Assembly: GCA_964558485.1 (NCBI GenBank)
Contig: CAZLED010000008.1
Location: 1 to 47,205 of the forward strand
Direction: 5' to 3'
DNA from: UMGS1696 sp964558485
Lineage (GTDB): Bacteria > Bacillota > Clostridia > Oscillospirales > CAG-272
Length of the DNA: 47,205 bases
A program made the translations under genes and the position numbers. Within the stretch, counting starts at the first letter, position 1. Each line of letters opens with the position of its first letter. Below the pieces are notes generated by a model. It worked only from the letters and a program-made list of their open reading frames with translations. It was not told the DNA's origin and did no database searches. Below are positions 1 through 8,900 of the stretch, in pieces.

Positions 1-173
1 CCGGCATCGGTGACCGCTTTTACAATGGCATCGACAGCGCCGCCTTCCACCTGCATGGAGTGGGTCAGGAGATTCACGGCGCAGGAGGTCACACCGGGCA
101 CAGCGGAAACGGCTTTTTCCACACGGGCCGAGCAGGCGGCACAGCTCATACCCGTGACGTTGTATTTTTGCAT
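1..173 (-). CDS. copA: Copper-translocating P-type ATPase, N-terminal fragment
   Basis: Only the first 57 codons are in the window; the gene runs off the left edge. The start ATG (at 173, minus strand) follows an AGAAAGGA ribosome site. The peptide begins MQKYNVTGMSCAACSARVEK, a heavy-metal-associated (HMA) domain with the metal-binding MxCxxC motif at residues 9-14. Such domains are found at the N-terminus of copper-exporting P1B ATPases and in free copper chaperones. Without the rest of the gene these two cannot be separated with certainty, but the AACSARVEKAV style is typical of the ATPases. It has its own consensus promoter (228-256). Confidence 0.8.
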   Translation of the reverse strand, partial: MQKYNVTGMSCAACSARVEKAVSAVPGVTSCAVNLLTHSMQVEGGAVDAIVKAVTDA

Positions 174-227
174 GAAGGGGATCCTTTCTCAAATTCGGTC
201 GGTCGTGTGTATTTTTCGTATATCCAT

Positions 228-256
228 ATTGTACCACGGCGACTCGATTTAGTCAA
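228..256 (-). promoter_or_regulatory. Promoter of the copper ATPase gene
   Basis: On the minus strand, -35 TTGACT (256-251) and -10 TACAAT (233-228) are separated by exactly 17 bp and lie about 55 bp upstream of the start codon. Confidence 0.8.
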
Positions 257-274
257 GCCCTATTGCCAATTTCG

Positions 275-290
275 GTTAGCTTATGCTAAC
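275..290. promoter_or_regulatory. Perfect palindrome upstream of the copper ATPase promoter, possible operator
   Basis: GTTAGC-TTAT-GCTAAC is a perfect 6-bp dyad lying 19 bp upstream of the -35 box. The GTTAG/CTAAC half-sites recall DtxR-family boxes, but I cannot assign a regulator. The rest of 291-480 shows no gene. Confidence 0.35.
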
Positions 291-488
291 AAAGCCGGTG
301 CAGAGCCGGTTTATTCTGTGCAAAATATGCTGCGCATGATTTCTTTGAGGCAAAAACGACACCCCTCCGGACACAGAATTTTGTGTGCGATTTCCTTATG
401 AATCGGGGCTAGCCGAATGCGCTTCCCGAACATATTTTTAGTTCACGAAAAAACTTGCCGGAAATAGAAAAAAAGTGCGAGTACACTA

Positions 489-517
489 TTGACAAACAAG
501 TTTCGAAGTGATATAAT
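489..517 (+). promoter_or_regulatory. Promoter of the surface-fibre locus
   Basis: Consensus -35 TTGACA (489-494) and -10 TATAAT (512-517) with a 17-bp spacer. Transcription would start near 524, inside a small dyad ACTCA-GTACG-TGAGT (520-534). This gives a roughly 200-nt leader before the signal peptidase gene. Confidence 0.9.
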
Positions 518-523
518 ACACTC

Positions 524-722
524 AGTACGTGAGTTGATTGTACGGTTACTACATCTGTCTAAAGCGCGCGTGAGGACCGGTGTAGCAGTCGGCGATCCGC
601 TCACGAACCCGGGACTGCGGAAGTCACAAGCGGAAGCAGCTCCGGCATTAACAGTGTAAATGGATCCGAGGAAACGAAACCATTCGATCGGATCTCCCTG
701 ATTTTGGAAGGAGCTAACAGCT
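524..722 (+). promoter_or_regulatory. Structured 5' leader of the surface-fibre operon
   Basis: The leader carries no ORF of note but has several possible helices. CGTGAG (569-574) pairs with CTCACG (600-605), and the interleaved GCAGTC (585-590) pairs with GACTGC (613-618), so the order is that of an H-type pseudoknot. They are followed by a small CGGA/TCCG hairpin (631-644) and a 7-bp stem GATCCGA (663-669)/TCGGATC (688-694) just before the ribosome site. I do not recognise a known riboswitch class. A regulatory RNA is inferred; 6-bp pairings can arise by chance. Confidence 0.4.
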
Positions 723-1727
723 ATGACCCTGGTGGATGCGGTACTGCGGACGGCTGGCGTGGCAGAAACAAGACAGCTGGTCGGACTGGCAGACGAGAAA
801 CGGAGGGCCTTAGCTGCAGGTCTGTACAAGATCGATGCGGCCAAAGTTCCCCTGGAGCAATGGAACGCATTGGTGACGGCGTTTGGACTACCCCAGCAAA
901 GCGATGCGGCACACGCCCGTGCGATGCTGATCCGGTATCTGGCGACGCCCCAAGGAGAGACGAAAGGTGGCGGAGTCGCATCACCCGATTCTGGTGCGGC
1001 GCAAAAACATAGTACGGAGACGTTACCCAAAGCGGCAGCCCCTATGCGGACTTCTACCCCATCCACCGCTGCGCCTACGAAAAAGGCGGACGCTGGTGCG
1101 AAAGGGTCGTCGGTGACGAGAGAGCCGGCGAAAACGGCAGGCAATGCGAAAGCGGCGTCTGGCGCCAAAAAGGAGAAGTCCCTCTTTGTAAAGGTCTGGA
1201 ACGCCTTCACGACCGTGCTGGTCCTGTGTGTGGTGGTGCTGGCCTGTGCGTTGGTGGGTGTGCGGCTCATCGGGATGCAGGTGTTTACGGTCCTGTCGGG
1301 CAGTATGGAGCCGGTGTACCATGTGGGGTCGCTGATCTACGTACAGAATGTAGATCCGTTTGCATTGGAGATAGGCGATGATATTACGTTTCTACTGGAC
1401 GAAGACACAGTTGCCACGCACCGCATCGTGGGGATCGTACCGGATGAAGAGGATCCGGAGACCATACGGTTCCGCACCAAGGGCGTAGCCAACGAGCAGG
1501 AGGACGGCGGATTGGTGCATTACCGCAATGTGATCGGGAAACCGGTGTTCACCATCCCGTATTTAGGGTATCTGGCGAGCTATATTCAGGAGCCGCCGGG
1601 AACCTTCGTAGCCATTGCGGCAGGTGCTGTGCTGATGCTGCTGGTATTCTTGCCGGATCTGTTTGCCAGTGAAGATGATGATATCGAACCAAAGGACACA
1701 AAGAAGAAAAAGAAAAAGTCCGTGTAG
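723..1727 (+). CDS. sipW: ER-type (SipW-like) signal peptidase I with N-terminal extension
   Basis: A 334-aa membrane peptidase of MEROPS family S26B. It would cleave the SipW-type signal peptides of the fibre proteins that follow. The catalytic serine is S194 in SGSMEP and the base is H233 in ATHRIV, where bacterial LepB enzymes use lysine. The usual box TKGDANxxxD reads TKGVANEQED, so the first Asp is Val255 while the Asp six residues on (D261) is kept. A hydrophobic segment precedes the active site (about 163-183) and another follows near the C-terminus (294-312), which ends in a lysine run. Residues 1-80 form an unrecognised helical domain joined by an Ala/Lys/Thr-rich linker (80-150); SipW itself is about 190 aa and lacks both. 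Start chosen for the GGAGC site 8 nt upstream. First gene of the operon. Confidence 0.88.
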   Translation: MTLVDAVLRTAGVAETRQLVGLADEKRRALAAGLYKIDAAKVPLEQWNALVTAFGLPQQSDAAHARAMLIRYLATPQGETKGGGVASPDSGAAQKHSTETLPKAAAPMRTSTPSTAAPTKKADAGAKGSSVTREPAKTAGNAKAASGAKKEKSLFVKVWNAFTTVLVLCVVVLACALVGVRLIGMQVFTVLSGSMEPVYHVGSLIYVQNVDPFALEIGDDITFLLDEDTVATHRIVGIVPDEEDPETIRFRTKGVANEQEDGGLVHYRNVIGKPVFTIPYLGYLASYIQEPPGTFVAIAAGAVLMLLVFLPDLFASEDDDIEPKDTKKKKKKSV

Positions 1728-1749
1728 TCCCCAGTAGGACAATGCGGCA

Positions 1750-1828
1750 CCGTAGGGAATGGCCATGTGCATACAAAGGCCATCCCTACGGCAGCGAACC
1801 ACGATATAAATGGCAACGCCGTTTATAT
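1750..1828 (+). promoter_or_regulatory. Two intercistronic hairpins before the first fibre gene
   Basis: CCGTAGGGAATGGCC (1750-1764) pairs with GGCCATCCCTACGG (1778-1791), a 14-bp stem with one bulged A. ATATAAATGGC (1804-1814) pairs with GCCGTTTATAT (1818-1828) across a 3-nt loop with one G-U pair. Neither is followed by a T run, so they are not ordinary terminators. They could be mRNA processing or stabilising elements, or the first could be a dispersed palindromic repeat. Confidence 0.5.
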
Positions 1829-1859
1829 AAAAAATAAAAAAACGAAAGGAAAAACAAGT

Positions 1860-2627
1860 ATGAAAAAGACAAAAGTTGTTCTGGCAATGGTTTGCGCCGT
1901 ACTGCTGGTAGCTGCTTCTGTTATGGGTACGTTGGCTTATTTGACTTCAAAGGCTACGGTTACTAACTCTTTCACTGTAGGTAACGTAACTCTCGGCAAT
2001 ACAAACGAAGCTGGTTTGGACGAAGCATTGGTTAACCAAGATGGTCAGCCTATTAAAAGTAAAACTGATAGCACTGTTGTCAGCAAGACGGATGCTCCTC
2101 GTGTAACAGAAAACAGCTACAAACTTCAGCCTGGTCATAAGTATACAAAGGACCCGACTATCCATGTTGGTGACAATAGTGACAACTGCTACCTGTTCGT
2201 AAAAGTGGAAAACGGCATTGTTAATATCGAAGCTACTGAAGATGATACAAGCGGCTACAAAAAAATTGCTACTCAGATGGCTGAAAAGGGCTGGAAAGCG
2301 CTGGGCGCTGGCTATGACAATATCTGGGTTTATGTTGGTACTGAAACAGGCGCTTCTACTCCTAAATCTGTAAGCAAGAGCGCAGATGTTTCTGTGTTTG
2401 ACGAGTTCAAAATTGCGGGTACTACTTCCAGTGATACAATGAAGAGCTATGAGAATTCGAAAATCGTTGTAACTGCGTACGGTGTGCAGGTTGATGGTTT
2501 TAGTGGTAAGACTGCAACTCAAATTTGGGACGCTGCTTTTGCTGCTACTGAAACTCCTGTAACTCCGGCTCCGGGTGGGGATACTCCGGCTGGTGGCGAC
2601 GATACTCCGGTTGATCCTGCTGAATAA
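1860..2627 (+). CDS. TasA/camelysin-like fibre protein with SipW-type signal peptide (1)
   Basis: A 255-aa secreted protein. The N-terminus MKKTKVVLAMVCAVLL...MGTLAYLTSK is a SipW-type signal; cleavage is expected after Ala26 (GTLA|Y). It continues VTNSFTVGNVTL, the hallmark opening of TasA/camelysin-like beta-sandwich proteins, and contains the expected LQPGHKYTKDPTIHVG strand. The C-terminal 30 residues are Pro/Thr/Gly/Asp-rich (TPVTPAPGGDTPAGG type). Start chosen at the ATG preceded by GAAAGGA; an earlier in-frame ATG at 1767 lies in the upstream hairpin and would spoil the signal peptide. Codons favour T/A endings, unlike the C-ending genes from 4412 on, which may mark high expression or separate ancestry. 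Role as a fibre subunit is inferred from family and context. Confidence 0.85.
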   Translation: MKKTKVVLAMVCAVLLVAASVMGTLAYLTSKATVTNSFTVGNVTLGNTNEAGLDEALVNQDGQPIKSKTDSTVVSKTDAPRVTENSYKLQPGHKYTKDPTIHVGDNSDNCYLFVKVENGIVNIEATEDDTSGYKKIATQMAEKGWKALGAGYDNIWVYVGTETGASTPKSVSKSADVSVFDEFKIAGTTSSDTMKSYENSKIVVTAYGVQVDGFSGKTATQIWDAAFAATETPVTPAPGGDTPAGGDDTPVDPAE

Positions 2628-2644
2628 TTAACGGGTGACGACAT

Positions 2645-3337
2645 ATGAAAAAGATTATTGTAACTTGTCTGGCACTTGTGCTGGCTATCGTTGCTTCTAT
2701 CACCGGTACCCTGGCTTGGTTGACTGCGAAGACTTCTGAGGTAACGAACACGTTTACCGTTGGCGATATCAATATCACTTTGATTGAGCATGAATATGAC
2801 TCTGCTAATCCCAGTCAGGCAAAAAAGGTAGATAATAAGATGGTCGAAAAGAACGTGCAGAACTACAAGCTGATTCCTGGTACGGTGTATTTCAAAGACC
2901 CGACCGTTACCGTGAAGGCTAACAGCGAAAAATGCTATCTGTTCGTTGAATTTACGGAAACCAACAGTCCCGGAAATTATTTGACCTACACATCTAACCT
3001 GAGCAAGACAGATTCCGGCTGGACACGGGGTACGGGTACTACAGGAACGGATGTAAATGGTGTGCCCACCAATGTATGGTTTAGAACAGTAGAGGCTTCT
3101 AAGACTGATACAACTTTTGAACTTCTGGATAGCAATAAGGTAACTGTTAAGAACACCATCGTCAAGAGACCTGCTGATGCGACTGGAGAGACCGATGCAA
3201 GTGGCAATTATTATATGCCTGCATCTACTGCACAGCCGAGCTTGAACTACAAGGCATATGCTATTCAGTCTGACAACATCGCTAATGAAGCTATCGCATG
3301 GCAGAATGTAACTACTGCATACACAGCAGCATCTTAA
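2645..3337 (+). CDS. TasA/camelysin-like fibre protein with SipW-type signal peptide (2)
   Basis: A 230-aa secreted protein, 17 nt after the previous gene. SipW-type signal MKKIIVTCLALVLAIVASIT with expected cleavage at GTLA24|W, followed by VTNTFTVGDINITL. It shares with its neighbour the block NYKLIPGTVYFKDPTVTVKAN...CYLFVE, so the two are paralogues. The ribosome site (GGGTGA) is weak, suggesting translation coupled to the preceding gene. Codon use is T/A-ending as in the first subunit. Expected substrate of the SipW-like peptidase; a subunit role is inferred. Confidence 0.85.
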   Translation: MKKIIVTCLALVLAIVASITGTLAWLTAKTSEVTNTFTVGDINITLIEHEYDSANPSQAKKVDNKMVEKNVQNYKLIPGTVYFKDPTVTVKANSEKCYLFVEFTETNSPGNYLTYTSNLSKTDSGWTRGTGTTGTDVNGVPTNVWFRTVEASKTDTTFELLDSNKVTVKNTIVKRPADATGETDASGNYYMPASTAQPSLNYKAYAIQSDNIANEAIAWQNVTTAYTAAS

Positions 3338-3365
3338 TTAACGCAACTTAGAGGAGAATGACAAA

Positions 3366-4229
3366 ATGAATAAGAAGAAGATTGCTTCTATCGTAGCTTG
3401 CCTGTGCCTGGCTGCAAGCGCAGTTGTTGGCGGTACCCTGGCATACTTCACCGACACCGATAACGCTACTAACGTATTCACTGTTGGTAATGTAGATATC
3501 GAACAGAACGAATGGCAGCGTGGTGCGGAAGGTAAGATCGTTAAGTTTGAGCAGAACAAGAAGCTGATGCCTGCTGTTCTGAGCAAGCTGACCAAGTCTC
3601 CGCTGACTGTTGGTAAATATACTTTTAACATTCGTAGCCTGGAAGGCAACTATGTTGATAAGATCGTAGACGTTACCAACAACGGTACTGAAGATGCATA
3701 TGTTCGTACCATCATTGCTATCCCCAACATGAATGGTTATGATGATGATAGCCCCGTTGAAAATCCCCTGCATTGGAACTACCTGGATGCTACTGACTTT
3801 AGCAATGTAGGTTGGAACTGGAGCGGTTCTAAGAGTGGTAATGCTACTACGCAGACTGATAAGATCTCCGATGTAACCATCAACGGTGTATCTTATGACC
3901 TGTATGTAGCTACCTACAACACCGCACTGGCTGCAAAGGCTACCACTTCTCCTTCGATGGTTGGTCTGTACCTGGATGATGATGTGAATGCTGATGCGAA
4001 TGGCTACTATTCTGTTCAGAATGGTCAGACCATCAGACTTGACAATTACTTCAAGAAGAATACAACGACTGGTAATATTGAACTGAACATTCTGGTTGCA
4101 TCTCAGGCTTGCCAGACCACTGGTTTTGCCGATGCTTGGGAAGCTCTGGACGAATGCTTTGGTGACATTACTGCTACCAACCATCCGTGGTATGTGGCTC
4201 CCACCACAACTCCCGAAGCTGGCGAATAA
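3366..4229 (+). CDS. TasA/camelysin-like fibre protein with SipW-type signal peptide (3)
   Basis: A 287-aa secreted protein. Signal MNKKKIASIVACLCLAASAV, cleavage expected at GTLA26|Y, then FTDTDNATNVFTVGNVDIEQNE. The mature part contains the family's beta-strand block VDKIVDVTNNGTEDAYVRTIIAIP and a tail TTTPEAGE. It is the largest of the subunits and may be the major one: it has a good GAGGAGAATGAC ribosome site and very regular codon choice (CTG, GGT, GCT, AAC). No wall anchor, so retention must come from polymerisation or a partner. Family call is firm; major-subunit status is a guess. Confidence 0.85.
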   Translation: MNKKKIASIVACLCLAASAVVGGTLAYFTDTDNATNVFTVGNVDIEQNEWQRGAEGKIVKFEQNKKLMPAVLSKLTKSPLTVGKYTFNIRSLEGNYVDKIVDVTNNGTEDAYVRTIIAIPNMNGYDDDSPVENPLHWNYLDATDFSNVGWNWSGSKSGNATTQTDKISDVTINGVSYDLYVATYNTALAAKATTSPSMVGLYLDDDVNADANGYYSVQNGQTIRLDNYFKKNTTTGNIELNILVASQACQTTGFADAWEALDECFGDITATNHPWYVAPTTTPEAGE

Positions 4230-4263
4230 TTCAACTAACCCCCTCGCTTTCCAATTACGTCAT

Positions 4264-4347
4264 GCACCAATGGTTTCGTGCCGTTGGTGCGGGCGTATGC
4301 GTGCATCCGAGCGCTATCGGGTGTGCGCATATGCCCAATGTTGGCAT
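4264..4347 (+). promoter_or_regulatory. Three tandem RNA hairpins between fibre genes 3 and 4
   Basis: GCACCAATGG (4264-4273)/CCGTTGGTGC (4281-4290) forms 10 bp with one G-U and a 7-nt loop. ATGCGTGCATCCGA (4297-4310)/TCGGGTGTGCGCAT (4317-4330) forms 14 bp, three of them G-U, with a 6-nt loop. ATGCC (4331-4335)/GGCAT (4343-4347) follows directly. No T run follows, so this looks like a processing, stability or partial-termination element rather than a simple terminator. The 182-nt gap (4230-4411) holds no gene. Confidence 0.6.
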
Positions 4348-4411
4348 TATGACGATTTCGTACAAAAACAATTCAGGATAGATCAAACCCTCGTAGAAAG
4401 GATGCTTTCCC

Positions 4412-5062
4412 ATGAAAACGAACCTTTTCCATCCACAAAACAAATCGAAAGTCCTATCTGTGGCCGTGCTCGCCATCGCTTTTGCCACCGTAGCCACCGG
4501 CACCCTGGCCTACTTCACCGACAGCACGATCGCCCATAACGTCATCACCTCCGGTGCCGTGAAAATCGATCTGATCGAAAAACAGCGCATCCCCGGCGGT
4601 ACCGATGGCGATGAAGACACATATGTAGACTACCCGGAAGACACGATCACAGGCGTCATGCCCGGCAGCAAGGTCTCCAAGATCGTCACCGTACAAAATA
4701 ACGAACAAAAGGCGTGGGTCCGTGTGCAGGTCACACCAACCATCACTTTAGCAGGGGAAGGCACGCCTTCTGGTAATGTTGGCTATATTTCATTCGATTT
4801 TGATACAGAAAATTGGGAAAAAGGCGAAGACAATTATTGGTACTACAAAACGCCGCTGGGCACAGGAGAGGAAACAACACCGCTGTTCACCACGGTGACC
4901 TTCTCCAAGGAGATGGGCAACGAGTACCAGAACTGCACGGTGACCATCGCCGTAGCAGCCGAAGCCATCCAGCACGCCAACATGACCAAGGACGCCATGG
5001 CGTCGCAGGGATGGGAATATATGGAAGCCGAATCTACAACAGGCGCCGCCAGCGAGGCATAA
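4412..5062 (+). CDS. TasA/camelysin-like fibre protein with SipW-type signal peptide (4)
   Basis: A 216-aa secreted protein with a longer N-region. Signal MKTNLFHPQNKSKVLSVAVL..., cleavage expected at GTLA33|Y, then FTDSTIAHNVITSGAVKIDLIEK. The TasA-like block GVMPGSKVSKIVTVQNNEQKAWVRVQV is clear. Codon use is C-ending (ACC, GCC, ATC), a sharp change from the three preceding paralogues. It sits after the hairpin cluster and 19 nt before the acidic repeat protein. Ribosome site GAAAGGA. Possibly a minor or accessory subunit (inference). Confidence 0.85.
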   Translation: MKTNLFHPQNKSKVLSVAVLAIAFATVATGTLAYFTDSTIAHNVITSGAVKIDLIEKQRIPGGTDGDEDTYVDYPEDTITGVMPGSKVSKIVTVQNNEQKAWVRVQVTPTITLAGEGTPSGNVGYISFDFDTENWEKGEDNYWYYKTPLGTGEETTPLFTTVTFSKEMGNEYQNCTVTIAVAAEAIQHANMTKDAMASQGWEYMEAESTTGAASEA

Positions 5063-5081
5063 GAAAGGAGGTTGAACGGAT

Positions 5082-5948
5082 ATGAAAAAGAATCAAATGA
5101 TTGCCATTTTGTTGAGCGTTCTGCTCCTGACCAGCGTGACTCTGCCCGGTACCTGGGCGAACGAAGAACCGATCGGTGACGTCGTAAACGAAACCGAACC
5201 CGTCGAAACCCCTGCCGAATCGGAAACAGACGCAGCATCTGACACCGATACAGATACGGACACAGAAAGCGAATCGGATACCGATACAGAAACCGAAACG
5301 GAATCTGACACGGAGACGGAAACGGAATCTGACACCGAAACCGAATCTGATACAGCACCGGAAAGCGAGACCAAGCCGGAGTCTGTGCCTGAATCGGAAA
5401 CCGAAACCACACCGGAGACGGATGCTGTGGTGGAGAATACACTGCGCACCAGCTTCAACCTGCTGATGGAAGACACAAGCAAGGACAGCCGCACCAAGTG
5501 GAACGAGCTGCGCACCCTGTTCGAGCTGGATGAAAACATGGACATTCTGACCATCCTGAACACCATCGCCGAAAAGCTGGAGCTGCAGCTTGCCGAAATC
5601 CCACAGTTCATCGCCAAGTTCCAGAGCATGATCGAAGCCATCGTGGAGGAGATCAAGAATGGGGTTGGGGATGTCGATCTGCAAGCCCAGGCAAAGCTTC
5701 TGTATGAAAAGATCATGAGCTGCACCCTCATCGAAGATATTTGGGTGGCGATTGAAGGTGCCGATCCTGCAGTCGTGGAAGTGATGAGCGAAGAGCAGAT
5801 CAATGACATTGAAGCGCACGTAGAGGAAAATGAACCGGAACCGTTGCCGGAGATCGTGATCGAAGAAAGCGAACCGCCGGTGCCCAGCGAGATCTACACG
5901 CCAACGGTAAATTTTGTGAACGTTGCTCCCCTTGTAGGTGCAGAATAA
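5082..5948 (+). CDS. Secreted acidic protein with Thr/Asp/Glu/Ser repeats
   Basis: A 288-aa protein with a classical signal peptide (MKKNQMIAILLSVLLLTSVTLPGTWA). Residues 30-120 are a low-complexity acidic stretch built of DTDTDTES and ESDTETET-like repeats with Pro. Residues 125-240 are predicted helical (FNLLMEDTSKDSRTKWNELR onward) and resemble nothing I recognise. The tail is Pro/Glu-rich (EPEPLPEIVIEESEPPVPSE). There is no sorting signal or membrane anchor. Strong AAAGGAGG site. Being embedded in the fibre operon, it may be an extended stalk, a calcium-binding or a chaperone-like component; function unknown. Confidence 0.75.
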   Translation: MKKNQMIAILLSVLLLTSVTLPGTWANEEPIGDVVNETEPVETPAESETDAASDTDTDTDTESESDTDTETETESDTETETESDTETESDTAPESETKPESVPESETETTPETDAVVENTLRTSFNLLMEDTSKDSRTKWNELRTLFELDENMDILTILNTIAEKLELQLAEIPQFIAKFQSMIEAIVEEIKNGVGDVDLQAQAKLLYEKIMSCTLIEDIWVAIEGADPAVVEVMSEEQINDIEAHVEENEPEPLPEIVIEESEPPVPSEIYTPTVNFVNVAPLVGAE

Positions 5949-5959
5949 GGAGGTAAATC

Positions 5960-8900
5960 ATGAAAATCAAGAAAATTTTGACTTGCCTGCTCTGTGCCGC
6001 TATGCTGACCCCTGTGGCACTGTTCGGCAGCACCGTTGGGGCAGAAGGTAAAACGGAAAACGGTATATTCGTTGACAAGACTGCTACATATAATGTAGAA
6101 ACCAACGACTATACTATTACGCTGGAAGCATATGCAACTGGTGAAAAGACTATTACGAGCGGATACAAGGATGTTCCTACGGATATTGTATTGGTACTTG
6201 ACCAGTCTGGTTCTATGAAGGAAAATATAGGTACTGTTTCGTTTTCTAAGTATACACGAAATGCCAGAAGAAATTCGAACCTGTATAATCAGCGCCACAA
6301 CGGTGGTAGTGCAAATCTTTGGTATCAGACTTCGGATGGTAGTTATGTTTCTGTGTCCGTTACGAAGACTACTACCTATACCACCATTTCAGCTGATACT
6401 TCTAATACAAAGTACTACAATAATCGTAATAATCTATACGAAAAAGTTGAAAATGAGTATAAGAAGGTAGAAATTACACGGGATTTAATAGATCGGAGTT
6501 TTGTTTATACCTATACGTTTTCTGATGGTTTTACTGTAAAGAGTAATGGGAGTGATACTGTGCCCGATTTAGGTTCCCATGGTCCACTATATACACCGTC
6601 TGACGATGTTTATACATATACCTATACAAAAGACGGCGTGACAACTACGATTGGAAATGGAACTGGTGCAAATAACAATTTCGGCACAGATTTGTATGAG
6701 CGTGTTGTGAATACATCTGGCGGTGGTACCAAGGTAAATGCACTAAAGAATGCGGTAAACACATTCCTAAATCAGGTATCCACCAAAGCGAAAGGGGAAG
6801 ATGGAGAAGCAGGTACTGGCGATGATGTAGACCACCGTGTCGCTATTGTAGGTTTCGCTAGTACTGGCGATAGTCAAAATGACTATACAAATACCGAGCT
6901 GCTTTCTACACAGGGCGTTGTGAATTATAGAAATGCTTCTAGCAATAATTACAAAGATGCTCTTGTGAGTGTAAATGGCACGAGCGGCAATCTGAATAAC
7001 AGATTGACTACTGCTGTAACCCGTTTAGACACTTCTGGCGATACGTACTTGGAATATGGTATGGATATGGCAAACAAGATTTTTGCCCAATACGATGCTG
7101 GTGAAGATCGTCAGCGTGTAGTTGTCGTATTCACAGATGGTTATCCTGCCCCGTATGGCACTGATGATTTCATGTACAGTATGGCTAATAATGCGATTAA
7201 AAATGCATATACGACTAAGAATACCTATAATGCAACTGTGTATACGGTGGGTGTATTCAGCACAGCTGACCCGACTGCCGACATTAAAACGAATTTCGCA
7301 AATTCCGATGGATGGAAAGGTCGTGGAAATAATCTTACTGATGTACAAGAAGCAACAGCGGCGAATAGATATATGCACTATGTTTCGTCAAACTATAAGA
7401 GTGTAAATAGCTTGACAGATGATGGTGTCCTGAGTGAAAAAGCAGATCCTTTTAATAGAGGAGATAGCTATTATCTCGCCGCAACAGATGCAGATGCGCT
7501 GAAAAATATTTTCCAGCAGATTGCAGATAATGTTGAAACTGGTGGAGCTACTTCTTCAACATTAGGTTCTTCCGCAGAAATCAGAGATATTGTAACGGAG
7601 CAGTTCACATTCCCCGAGAATGCAACTGATGTTAAGGTTTATACAGCGGAGTCTAATGGTAGTACATTCTCTTGGAAAGAGTCTGTAGAATTTGATGATG
7701 CAGAAATTAAAATTGATCCTGCTACACGTGCGATAACCGTTTCCAATTTCTCTTACAAGGATAATTGGTGTGGTGATGAGAAAACGGATGGAAGTGTGAC
7801 GGGATTCCACAATGGTAAAAAGCTGATAATCACATTCAATGTTAAGGCAAGAGAAGGTTTCTTAGGTGGTAACGATGTACTGACCAACACCAGTGCTGGT
7901 GTGTTCGAAAGTTCGACTGCCACCACTCCCGTTGCAACATTCCCGGAACCCACAGTAAACGTCCCGATCGGCGAAGTGACCGTTACGGCACCGGATAAGA
8001 ATGTATATCTCCTTGGCGACGTTACAGCCGCCGACATCAAATCCGGCGCCACGGTAACTTGTGGTGATGTTGCGCTGGATTTGAGCAAGGCTGATGATGT
8101 AGCCAAACCGTATGGCTTGGATCCTTGGGCAACGGAATATGTAAATATTACGGTTACGTATACGGACGAGGATGACAATGCAGTAACAGATTTCAATAAT
8201 TTGAAGGACGATACTACATACACCGTTACCGTCACCGTAGCACCGAAGACGCCCAATCCTGTATCTACGCAGGGTACTAAGGCTGAAACAAAATTAAATA
8301 GTGCTACAGGGAAGATCAACGTCTTCAAGCCGGAGCTGACGTACAAGGATAGTGAAGTACACAATGGCGATCCGGAACCGGAGTACGATACGACAAACTA
8401 TGTGTCTGCATCCACTGTATGGAAACATAAGGATGAAGATACTGATGCTGAAACTACAGCCGTTCCTGCCAACATGACCGGCGAGGCACCTGGCTTGGAT
8501 ATCACTTATACACCTGAAGATTCGAAGATCGCAAGCGGCAAGATCAACACCACGGAAGACAAGATTGGTGTGGAAGTAACAGTAAAGATCGGCACTGAAG
8601 ATGTAACGAGTCATGTGACGTTCCACCATCAGGATTGTACGTTTGTTGAAAACTGTCCCGACCTCGGTACCTACGAGTTCTGGCTGCACCTTCTCTCCAC
8701 CAGCCTGACGATCCAGAAGCAGTTTGCAACTGGTACTACCCCATACGATGCCAACGAAAAGTTCGTCTTCACAGTGACCGGCGAAGACGGCTCCAGTTTG
8801 AAGGTTACCATGAAGGCTGGCGAATCCGTAACCATCAACAACCTGAAGGTCGGTTCAACCTACACCGTCACCGAAGACACAACCTGGGGTTGGAGATATG

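Noticed and set aside
524..722. c-di-GMP riboswitch before the fibre operon
   Set aside because: GAAACGAAACCATTCG superficially recalls GEMM elements, but the receptor and conserved helices are not there.
1818..1850. Terminator before the first fibre gene
   Set aside because: The hairpin is followed by A-rich, not T-rich, sequence on the coding strand.
5034..5819. Long minus-strand frames under the acidic repeat protein
   Set aside because: Low-complexity SDT/ETE coding repeats keep other frames open; the plus strand has the signal peptide and AAAGGAGG site.
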